This document shows positions 43,501 through 49,808 of a stretch of DNA of 64,000 nt, piece after piece. Under the pieces are notes generated by a model that was not told where the DNA came from, did no database searches, and was given only the letters and a program-made list of their open reading frames with translations. The number at the start of each line of letters is the position of its first letter. Within the stretch, counting starts at the first letter, position 1. The stretch is from Micromonospora sp. NBC_01699. Lineage in GTDB: Bacteria; Actinomycetota; Actinomycetes; Mycobacteriales; Micromonosporaceae. The translations under genes were made by a program, and so were the position numbers. The stretch covers positions 1,240,001 to 1,304,000 of the forward strand of contig NZ_CP109199.1 of assembly GCF_036250065.1 (NCBI RefSeq). Direction: 5' to 3'.

Positions 43501-44650
43501 GGACCCGGATCCAGTCGGCCCAGGGCCGGTCCCGGAGGCTGTGGACCAGGTGGATCCGTTCGGGGGCCACCGCCGACTGTAGGCCCCGACTGCGTCGGTA
43601 CCGGCGCCGCGCGACGTCCGACACCAGCGGCACCGGTCCGGTCGTGCGGTGCAGGAGCGCGTTGAGCAGGGGCTGGTAGCCGGCGAGCATCGCCCGCCGG
43701 ACGGGGCCGTCCTCGGCCAGGGTGATCAGTGTGCGGTCCTGGTCGACGTGGGGCAGCTCGAAGAAGAGCAGGTCTGCGGCCGGGCCGGCGTTGGCGGCGT
43801 CGCCGGCCGGACGCGCGGCCGTGACCCTGTGCTCCACGTCGTACAGCGCGGTCCGGAACGCCTGCTGGATGTGCTGCCGGTTGCGCAGGCCGGCGAGGCT
43901 GTCCGGGTCGTCGAAACGGGCCGTGACAACGATCGTCTGTAGGCCGCCGGGGACCTGCCCGCTGATCCGCCGGGCGATGTCGGTCGCGTCCTCCAGCCGC
44001 TGGCGCTGGTAGGTCAGGCAGACGGTGACCGCGTCGGACACCGCGGCGATGCGAGCGCCCACCGTGTCGTCCGGCGCGGGCGGCTCGTCCACCAGGACGT
44101 AGTCGTAGCCGGACGCGCGCAGGTTGCGGCGGAGCTGGCTCATCGACAGCACCTCGGCGTGCCCCGGCGCGGTGAAGTCGTCGGGGCCCGGTTTGCCACC
44201 GGGGCGCCAGACCAGGTCCAGCACACCGCCGGTCGGCACGCCGAAGGGTACGTACCGCTCCAGTCGCAGTGCCGGATGCGCGTGTGGGGCGTGCAGGTCG
44301 GCCGGCTGCTGTCGACCCTCGGGGCCGAGCCCGGCCGTGGCCCGCCCGGACCAGGAGGCGTCGACCGGATGGGCCAGCAGGGTCGCCAGGGTGTGGCCGA
44401 GGTCCGCCGGGAGCAGGAGGTCGACCGGCCCGGTCCGGGTGGGGTAGGTCGGAAGGTAGCCCTGCACCCGCCGCTCCTGCGGGTCGAGGTCGATCACCAG
44501 CACCCGCCGCCCGGCGCTGGACAGCATCCAGGCGAGGTTGGCGACCACACTGGTCCGGCCGGCGTTGGCGCCGGTGGCCACGAAGGACACGATCCACGCT
44601 GTCGACGCGCCGTCCTGCCCGCCCGCGTCCTGGTACGTCCCTGCCGTCAC
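40589..44650 (-). CDS. FxSxx-type ParA/TIR/NB-ARC/TPR multidomain protein
   Basis: A 1353-residue protein with the domain order of FxSxx-COOH-system TPR proteins. Residues 1-~345 are a ParA/MinD-like ATPase with the deviant loop G27-ANAGRTS and VLVIDLDPQ. About 363-490 is TIR-like (IHLVHSLRDRPWADWIRVQL, VLVIGSD). About 530-800 is an NB-ARC NTPase (PFVGRQREIEAVRDLL, P-loop GPPAVGKSG near 560, WLLVYDG). From ~960 there are TPR repeats with the typical ILGADHPRVL and TLGSDHPQTLRAAHN spacing. Such proteins are STAND-type switches that sense a cue with the TPRs. GTG 44650 overlaps the stop of the FxsA-like gene (GTGA), so the two are co-translated. Confidence 0.78.
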   Translation of the reverse strand: MTAGTYQDAGGQDGASTAWIVSFVATGANAGRTSVVANLAWMLSSAGRRVLVIDLDPQERRVQGYLPTYPTRTGPVDLLLPADLGHTLATLLAHPVDASWSGRATAGLGPEGRQQPADLHAPHAHPALRLERYVPFGVPTGGVLDLVWRPGGKPGPDDFTAPGHAEVLSMSQLRRNLRASGYDYVLVDEPPAPDDTVGARIAAVSDAVTVCLTYQRQRLEDATDIARRISGQVPGGLQTIVVTARFDDPDSLAGLRNRQHIQQAFRTALYDVEHRVTAARPAGDAANAGPAADLLFFELPHVDQDRTLITLAEDGPVRRAMLAGYQPLLNALLHRTTGPVPLVSDVARRRYRRSRGLQSAVAPERIHLVHSLRDRPWADWIRVQLRGVGLPAPRLVLGSDPDGVPAGGTVLVIGSDTRSAALTRLLARLGPAPEAGGGPEILVALTAPAASTGGQPGGIPADDGPPGVRTAQLTGRGTEPEEGARERLFALLGLARDTRPGALSGWPPRFPVRPSIPSPLRLGLPRPVRPFVGRQREIEAVRDLLLGSRNARPVCVEGPPAVGKSGIARAYVNLFGGDYDIVVWLPAHDEREIRARLTQLAVRLGVPPKRDPVAEVLHSLRTWPSPWLLVYDGATDALDASLLPSEGPGHVLVTWTTAALPLAAAGTVEVAGLDRSDGVALLRSPARDISDEHAGLLLGRLGSMPLTLRLAAGVLWQAGFVLSGEQGVAHSRAADAAVPAFLEALGPVPDSATSADRLSDVLAAALRLLSDDVTGRRAIVLAQFCAFVSPDGIALRVLRSRPVVEQLAAALAEESGATSEETAALRDQAAALRQDAWELEHALAAGTRYGLFDVDWGSGARLYTHPALQAAMREAMGDDLARRRQARLQLGLAGFAPGDGMVDPDDRVRADLAELQTHLAGSGALTADGPPEVRLWVVTQLGYLSRSPELEHQSEGLRIGRSVLARWRTAIDAPDRLTLRLATHLADLERAAGRPDSALALDTQAIAEGARILGADHPRVLVNRRGRAGDQRGLGQFQAARADDRVTWTTFRDTLGSDHPQTLRAAHNFGLSSYLAGFVEDALARESDVLARRRRLFGDDDPLTWWSAAEVGTYQRELGRLVEATELLVEAHQQLRRIHRSNDHPDVLRIAARLGVTRRRAGAGDPAKDLNGATLVALRRVLGEFHPRTRACQLNVAADYYLAGEPRPAVEIARDALGDYEEQYTGDHPFTAICRTNLAVYLARLGQHEQSIALGQQALDGLRDRRRGERTHPWTLGAALNQAGNLAEAGRFVEAGQLLSETLPQCRLFLGTDHRYVAVAERGLARLASATDPVGGTVPTRAVAYVDIEVPET

Positions 44651-44967
44651 GTGAGCATGCCGTCCTCGTGCGGATCCGCGTCAATATCGGTCAAGCTAGC
44701 ATCGGTGGCCGGATTGACGTACCTCTGCGCGTCCAGGTAATTCTGGAAACCGGCGTAGCCCGTCGACCGGCTGCCCACCTCTTCGATGAGCCGCCGAAGT
44801 GACGCGTGCAGCACCGACGGCGGCAACGCCTCCAGTTCCTCGATGCCCAGGTTGGCGGCGTTTATCAGGTCCGAGGTGTGGATTTGTTCGTCGCGATTCA
44901 CCTGTTCGACCATGCGCGCCACGCTTTCGGCTGGCTGGGAGACGGGCCGACCTACGAGCACCGCCAC
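44647..44967 (-). CDS. FxsA-like small protein with extended C-terminus
   Basis: A 106-residue protein. Residues 33-70 (LINAANLGIEELEALPPSVL, then LRRLIEEV) follow the FxSxx-COOH small-protein pattern in which a LxxLxxSVLxxxLRRxLxEV helix leads to a terminal AGFxSxx. Here AGF74-QNYL occupies that site, with asparagine replacing the serine, and the chain runs on for 28 more residues to HEDGMLT. So the modified FxSxx terminus seems lost. GTG 44967 gives the full length; ATG 44913 is an alternative. The 121-base gap upstream is shared with the divergent HExxH gene and contains a repeated CGTTG-x-TCG motif. Confidence 0.55.
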   Translation of the reverse strand: MAVLVGRPVSQPAESVARMVEQVNRDEQIHTSDLINAANLGIEELEALPPSVLHASLRRLIEEVGSRSTGYAGFQNYLDAQRYVNPATDASLTDIDADPHEDGMLT

Positions 44968-45088
44968 CGGGGGGGATCGCCATCTTAACCGTTGTCGATC
45001 GTTGATCGTCCCGGTCCAATATCGAGCGGTGCGGTACGCCGTTACGATGGCATATGCTGGGCGGTGCCCAACGACCGTGGGAGTCGGC

Positions 45089-46468
45089 GTGGATCCGCCA
45101 TTTCATCAGCTACCAGCCCATCTCTTCGCGGCCATTGCCTCGGGTGCCGGCGGGGTCGAGGCCATGCGGGTGCTCTCGGTCGCTCAATACAGTAAAAATC
45201 TGCTGCTGATTCAAGCTTTAGTCGAGTTGATGACAGAGCACCGGCACCCCGACCTGGTGGCCGTACGCCGGGCCGTCCGGCTGCTGCACGAGGTGCGCGC
45301 CGCCGCTCCGGTGCCGACCGCCGAGGTGCTGACGTACCCGTCGGTCAGCGCGTGGTTGGCCGGCACGGTGGCCCTGCTGGCCGGGGGACGCGCGGCCGAG
45401 GCGCGGCCGGGCCGGATCGCCGCGGTCACCGCCACGGCCGCCCTGCGTGCCCGGTTCCCGCTCGTGCTCGAACTGCCCGAGGCCGCCCGGGTGGCCGGCG
45501 GCGTGACGCTCCCGTCGCTGTACCGGGTGCACCTCGGCCGGGACCGACCCGGCCCGCTGACGATCCGGACCTCCACCGATGGTCCGGCCACACTGGACGG
45601 TGCCCCGGATGAGGTGCGGTGGCAGGCCGTCCGGCGCCTGTCGACCAGCCACGCCGGTCTCTCGCTCACCGTCTGTCTGGACGGCATCGGGCGGTTCTGC
45701 GACTGCGGCTGCGCCGGTGCCGAGGAGTCCGCCGACGACCGGGTGGACGACGAATGGTACGAGCACCTCGTGGTCGCCTGGCGGATCCTGGTGGACCACC
45801 ACCGGCACCTGGCCGAGGAGGTGGCCGGCGGCATCCGCATGATCTCGCCGATGACCGGACCGGAGCGGGGCCAACGCAGCGGCACCTTCCGGCACGCGCC
45901 GGGCTGCATCGCCATGTCCCGTCCCGTCGACGGTCGGTCCGCCGCCGTGACGCTGGTGCACGAGACCCAACACACCAAGCTGTCCGGGCTGATGAACCTC
46001 TTCCCGCTGATCACCCCGGGTCCGGACACGCGCTTCCCGGCGCCGTGGCGCAGCGACGACCGTCCGCTCGACGGGCTGCTCCAGGGGATGTACGCGCACC
46101 TCGGGGTGACCGGCTTCTGGCGCGAGCAGCGGCACCACGAGCACGACCCCGAGGCGGCGCTGTGGGCGGCGGTGGAATTCGCCCGGTGGCGCGACGGCTG
46201 CCGCGAGGTGGCCGAACTCCTGCTCGGCACCGGGCGGTTGACCGACACCGGTCGTCGGCTCGTCACCGGCGTACGGCGGCGCCTTGACGGCTGGTACGCC
46301 GACGAGGTGCCGCGTCGCGCGGTGTCGATCGCGGCGCGGCTGGCCGCCAGCCGGCACGGCGCGGACGGCGCCGCTGCCGCCGAGGCCGATCCGTCCGGGC
46401 GGGCCGGTCGGGCCGGGGCCGACGCCGGCACGGGCACCGGTCGGACGACTATCCGGGTTCGGACGTAG
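45089..46468 (+). CDS. HExxH-motif putative peptide-modification protein
   Basis: A 459-residue protein with LVHETQHTKLSGL, the HExxH metal site (H291, E292, H295). The family is known from FxSxx-COOH loci, where it accompanies or is fused to the FxsB radical SAM maturase; its chemistry is not settled. The N-terminal half is helical (FHQLPAHLFAAIASG), and the far C-terminus is a Gly/Ala-rich tail. GTG 45089 with GGGAG 5-6 bases ahead is the best start. Leucine codon TTA is used at 45218, rare in such GC-rich genomes. It is divergent from the FxsA-like gene, and no FxsB gene lies next to it. Confidence 0.72.
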   Translation: MDPPFHQLPAHLFAAIASGAGGVEAMRVLSVAQYSKNLLLIQALVELMTEHRHPDLVAVRRAVRLLHEVRAAAPVPTAEVLTYPSVSAWLAGTVALLAGGRAAEARPGRIAAVTATAALRARFPLVLELPEAARVAGGVTLPSLYRVHLGRDRPGPLTIRTSTDGPATLDGAPDEVRWQAVRRLSTSHAGLSLTVCLDGIGRFCDCGCAGAEESADDRVDDEWYEHLVVAWRILVDHHRHLAEEVAGGIRMISPMTGPERGQRSGTFRHAPGCIAMSRPVDGRSAAVTLVHETQHTKLSGLMNLFPLITPGPDTRFPAPWRSDDRPLDGLLQGMYAHLGVTGFWREQRHHEHDPEAALWAAVEFARWRDGCREVAELLLGTGRLTDTGRRLVTGVRRRLDGWYADEVPRRAVSIAARLAASRHGADGAAAAEADPSGRAGRAGADAGTGTGRTTIRVRT

Positions 46469-47687
46469 TCGGCGACTGCGCCGGTCGGGTCTGGCCCGGC
46501 ACCGGCGGTCGACGGCCGAGCATGGACCGGTGTCCGTCACCGGTGGTCGGACCCCGGCCGCTGTCGAGCAGACCGTTGCTCGCCGCGTGCAGCACCGCCA
46601 CGACGAAGATGGCGGGCGCCACGATGCCGACGGTGCCGGGAAAACTCGGCTCCAGCAGCAGCGCCAGGATGATCGCGGTGATGCCGTTCTGCTGGCCGAA
46701 CGCGAGGTAGACCCGGTCGCGCCGGCCGATCCGGGCCGGGATCAGCAACCCGACCACGATCTGGGCCCCGAACGCGGCGACGCCGAGGAGCAGGCCGGCG
46801 ACCAGTTGTACGCCGTCGGCCAGGGCGAGGCCGAGCAGGAAACAGGCCGACACGAAGGCGGTCTGGGTCAGGCCGTTCAGCAGCCGGCCGAGGTGGGGCC
46901 GGAAGTAGAGGCCGAGCAGCGCCACCGCCAGCGCCAGCGAGTACGCGACGGCAACCCCGAGCAGCGCGACCAGGGTGACCACCTCGAACACGTCGAGGAT
47001 GCGGCGGTACCGGCCCGGTCCACCGGCCGGGGTCGCGACGCGGGCGCGGACGAGTCGGCCGAGCGCCCAGAGGCCCAGCCCGAGCGCGGCCAGGGCGAGG
47101 TTCTGCACGATGCCGAGCCCGAACGAGTCGCTGGTGGCGCCGCCGGGTGCGAGCGGGCCGTGGCCGTCCGGACCCCGTTCGAGCAGCCAGGCCGCGCCGT
47201 AGATGGTCAGTACCACGGTGATCGGGTCGTCGAACGACGCCCAGGCGGCGAGCAGTCCCCGGGCCCGGGCCGACATCCGCGAGCCCTCGTTCATCGCCGC
47301 GACCGCCAGCGGGTCGATCTGGGCGACCGCGAGCCCCAGTACGGCGAACCTCGGCTCCCGGTAGACCAGGTACATCACCCCGGCCACCAGCGCCGCCTTC
47401 GCCAGTACGCCGACCGTCACGGCCAGCACGACCGTACGGACACCGACCCGGAGTTCGTCCACGGAGATGCCGTAGGTGCTGCTGTAGAGGCCGACGACCA
47501 GCAGGACGGTGGCGATGGTCAGGTAGCCGGCGGAGCCCCGCAACGGTTCGAGGTCGGCCTGGGCGGCGAACAACCACCCGAGACCAGCCGTGACGCTGAT
47601 CAGCGCGAGCCGGCCCAGACCCCACACGTCACGGCGTCCGCGCCGGGGCGGGGCGGGTGGCGCGTCGCCGTCGGAGCACGGTTGCAC
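46449..47687 (-). CDS. Cation/proton antiporter (CPA family)
   Basis: A 412-residue membrane protein with 10-12 helices. The core of the CPA fold is present: AQIDPLAVAAM and, one helix later, ASFDDPITVVL, where the paired aspartates are the ion-binding residues. Earlier STYGISVDELRVG fits the same family. It would exchange Na+ or K+ for protons across the membrane. GTG 47687 is chosen as the first start after a basic, low-complexity stretch; longer versions are possible. Its 3' end overlaps that of the HExxH gene by 20 bases (convergent). Confidence 0.82.
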   Translation of the reverse strand: MQPCSDGDAPPAPPRRGRRDVWGLGRLALISVTAGLGWLFAAQADLEPLRGSAGYLTIATVLLVVGLYSSTYGISVDELRVGVRTVVLAVTVGVLAKAALVAGVMYLVYREPRFAVLGLAVAQIDPLAVAAMNEGSRMSARARGLLAAWASFDDPITVVLTIYGAAWLLERGPDGHGPLAPGGATSDSFGLGIVQNLALAALGLGLWALGRLVRARVATPAGGPGRYRRILDVFEVVTLVALLGVAVAYSLALAVALLGLYFRPHLGRLLNGLTQTAFVSACFLLGLALADGVQLVAGLLLGVAAFGAQIVVGLLIPARIGRRDRVYLAFGQQNGITAIILALLLEPSFPGTVGIVAPAIFVVAVLHAASNGLLDSGRGPTTGDGHRSMLGRRPPVPGQTRPAQSPTTSEPG

Positions 47688-47782
47688 GATATCCCGCCCT
47701 GGATCGAGGCTCAACGATAGTTTTCCGACTCGTCGGGGCGGCTGTCGTCGCCGCACACTCTCGTCAACGGATCGGGACGCGA

Positions 47783-47821
47783 GTGGTGACCCTGCCGGCG
47801 CGGGTGGTGACCCTGCCGGCG
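47783..47821. repeat. Two direct 18-base repeats, 21 bases apart
   Basis: GTGGTGACCCTGCCGGCG occurs at 47783-47800 and again at 47804-47821, just before the stop of the broken gene at 47825. Probably a local slippage duplication; no function is evident. Confidence 0.8.
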
Positions 47822-47824
47822 TCC

Positions 47825-48210
47825 TCAACCCATACGCCCGATGCTCGGCTGGCCGACCGCCTCCACCCGGTCGCGGAGCGCGTCGCACTCCTCCAGCAGA
47901 CGGGTGTAGTGCTCCAGGATCGTCTCCAGGTCGACCAGTGCCGCGTCGCGTCGCTGCTCGCGCTCGCGCGGGGCGTCGCGCAGGCCCCTGCCCCGCTCGC
48001 CGAGGACCTCCAGTTCGGCCCGGTGCCGGGCGGCCAGTGCCTCACCCAGGTACGCGGACAGGTCCCGCTGCTGGTTGTCGAGATCGCGCTCGGCTGTCCG
48101 TCGCGCGGACTGGATCTTCGACAGGCCGAGCGGCGGTGGCCGTACCGGACCGGGATGATCCGGGCGAACTGCGCCAGCACGTCATGCCGTACCCGGAGTA
48201 TTTCGTTCAC
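47825..48210 (-). pseudogene. Frameshifted small coiled-coil protein gene
   Basis: A GTG at 48210 with a perfect GGGAGG ahead starts VNEILRVRHDVLAQFARIIPVR in one frame. Around 48110-48150 that frame loses coding character. The adjacent frame, which has no start of its own, continues as a clear coiled coil (LSKIQSARRTAERDLDNQQ, AARHRAELEVLGERGRGL, ALVDLETILEHYTRLLEEC) and stops at 47825-47827. The two halves together would make a ~128-residue helical protein. A one-base indel, either real or a sequencing error, explains this best; programmed frameshifting cannot be excluded. Confidence 0.55.
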
Positions 48211-48386
48211 GACGGCCTCCCTGCCGATGGCCCGCGCTCGGTGGAGCCACTCCGGACCTGACCGACGGTCACCGAAGATGCTATGAACGTCGGTACCCGT
48301 GCTTCCCATCAGAGGATGGGGTTTGCCGATCCGAGCAGTGCTGGAATTGAGGCCGACGAGACGCGCGCACTGGCGGGAAGGTGGAT

Positions 48387-48413
48387 TTGACAAAGGATTC
48401 CGGCGCTTAGAGT
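48387..48413 (+). promoter_or_regulatory. Possible sigma-70-type promoter
   Basis: TTGACA at 48387-48392 is a perfect -35 box; TAGAGT at 48408-48413 is a fair -10 with a 15-base spacer. It would drive the Crp/cyclase-like remnant that starts at 48472. The rest of 48211-48471 holds nothing else that I can support. Confidence 0.4.
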
Positions 48414-48471
48414 GACGGCCAGTTGGAGACAACCACGGCGGAGCGGGTCGGAGTCTCGGAGCGTGTCGACA

Positions 48472-48966
48472 ATGGCGGCTGTAGACGGCTCGTCGCGATT
48501 TGAAAATGTCCGGTGGTCGCGCGGGACCCTGCTGCACGACCTCCAACCGGCCGATCGGTCCGCACTACTCGCACTCAGCACGCAACGATCATTCGGAGTC
48601 GGTGAGGCGCTGATGATCGAGGATGACCGGGGAACCGACGCGTACGTACCGGACCTCGGCGATCGTACGGCGGCACAACCGGCGAATGGACCGGACCGGC
48701 TGCTGCGCATCATCCAGTTCGCCTGCCTCAGAGCCCGCGTACGACGCGTCGCCGGCTCCGGCGGCAGCGCGGGCGACGGCGCAAGCCGGGTGCTGGTCCT
48801 GCCGCCGGCCGCCGACCTGGCCCGGGTGGTGCCCGCGCTGGTGCTCGGCCTGCGCCACGGGCTGCGCGAGTCGAACCGCGAGAGCGGACCCGACGGTCGG
48901 ATCCGGTTGCGTACGGTGCTCGCCGCCGGCCGGATCGGCCGGGGTGCCACCGGTTTCCTCGGCGGA
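48472..48966 (+). pseudogene. Remnant of a Crp-type domain joined to a cyclase-like domain
   Basis: From ATG 48472 the protein begins like an actinobacterial Crp/Fnr sensor (WSRGTLLHDLQPADRSALLA, FGVGEALMIEDDRGTDAYV), but the cyclic-nucleotide barrel stops there. It then runs into part of a nucleotide-cyclase-like domain (DRLLRIIQFACLRARVRR, VLVLPPAADLARVVPALV, RIRLRTVLAAGRIGRGATGF) that is itself cut off near 48966. The reading frame continues to 49371 only as antisense to the secreted-protein gene. Two lost segments suggest decay of a once longer regulator; it has no DNA-binding domain left. Confidence 0.5.
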
Positions 48967-49074
48967 GTCACCGGCCACCCTGGCCGCGCCCGGCTGACGC
49001 GTGCGGGCGACCCGGACGAGGCCGGGCCGCCCTCCGGCGGTGGTGCGGTCGCACCACCGCCGGTGTCGGTTGGT

Positions 49075-49650
49075 TCAGGACCAGCGCAGCGAGCTGGTCT
49101 CGTCGTCCATCCACCCCATGTCGGACAGCCCGCCGTCGTACGCGGTCGAGATCCCGCCGAAGTAGCTGTGCTCGTAGTGCTTCGTCCAGCAGTTCGAGAA
49201 GCCCCGGTACGAGCCGATCTCGTCGTTCCAGTTCGACGGCAGGGCGGCGAACTCCCAGTCGACGTCGCCGGTCGTGCCGGTGCAGCCCCACGGTGCGGTG
49301 AAGGTGTACGTGGAGCCGCTGAAGCCGCTGTCCCAGTACTCGATGCCGATCAGGACGTCGACCGCGATTGAGGCGCGGTCCTTGGTGGCGCCGGTGGCGC
49401 CCAGCCGTGCGGTCAGGTCCCTGTCCCGCAGGGCCGCGCCGGCGTCGGCGGGGGCGTTGGTGACCCGGCCGTCGGTGGCTTCGGCGATGGCCCGGGTGAA
49501 GCTGGTGTAACACGCCGGCGCGGCGCTCTTCGCCGCCAGGTCGACCACGCAGTGCAGTGGCTGTGCGGCGGCCTGGGCAGGGGTCGCGACGAACGCGAGT
49601 CCCAACGCCGCCATGGCGATGGTCACGGATGCCAGGGTGCGGATTCGCAC
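49075..49650 (-). CDS. Secreted beta/gamma-crystallin or I36-inhibitor-like protein
   Basis: A 191-residue exported protein. A clear signal peptide (VRIRTLASVTIAMAALGLAF, cleavage after ATPAQAA) precedes a domain with STYTFTAPWGCTGTTGD, LPSNWNDEIGSYRGFSNC, HYEHSYFGG and a terminal ETSSLRW. This matches the paired Greek-key pattern seen in beta/gamma-crystallins and in the I36 peptidase-inhibitor family (aromatic-rich strand, then W-N-D and a YFGG turn). Four cysteines could form disulfides outside the cell. GAGGAG 6 bases before GTG 49650 sets the start. It is divergent from the AfsR-type regulator. Confidence 0.68.
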   Translation of the reverse strand: MRIRTLASVTIAMAALGLAFVATPAQAAAQPLHCVVDLAAKSAAPACYTSFTRAIAEATDGRVTNAPADAGAALRDRDLTARLGATGATKDRASIAVDVLIGIEYWDSGFSGSTYTFTAPWGCTGTTGDVDWEFAALPSNWNDEIGSYRGFSNCWTKHYEHSYFGGISTAYDGGLSDMGWMDDETSSLRWS

Positions 49651-49732
49651 GGGGTTCTCCTCGGTCGGGGTGGTCGGCACCGGCTCAACCGGGCCGGTGT
49701 ATCCACAGTGGTGTCGGACCCTGGTCGCGAAC

Positions 49733-49750
49733 CTTGCGACAATCTTGCGG
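49733..49750. promoter_or_regulatory. Direct heptamer repeat, 11 bp apart, upstream of the AfsR-type gene
   Basis: CTTGCGA at 49733 and CTTGCGG at 49744 start exactly 11 bases apart, the spacing bound by SARP-family regulators. It lies ~60 bases before the regulator at 49809 and ~85 before the divergent secreted-protein gene. With only two copies, chance is possible. Confidence 0.4.
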
Positions 49751-49808
49751 ACCGCGCAGCATCGACAGCGGGGACGACCACTGGCAACGTTGATCACCGG
49801 GAGCGGGT

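Noticed and set aside
14636-46500. Insertion sequences or integrase marking the conflict island
   Set aside because: I looked for transposase, integrase or direct-repeat att sites at the borders and found none; the island may be old or its borders may differ.
48967-49371. Continuation of the Crp/cyclase-like frame
   Set aside because: It is antisense to the secreted-protein gene, lacks any domain pattern and is Pro/Gly/Arg-rich read-through.
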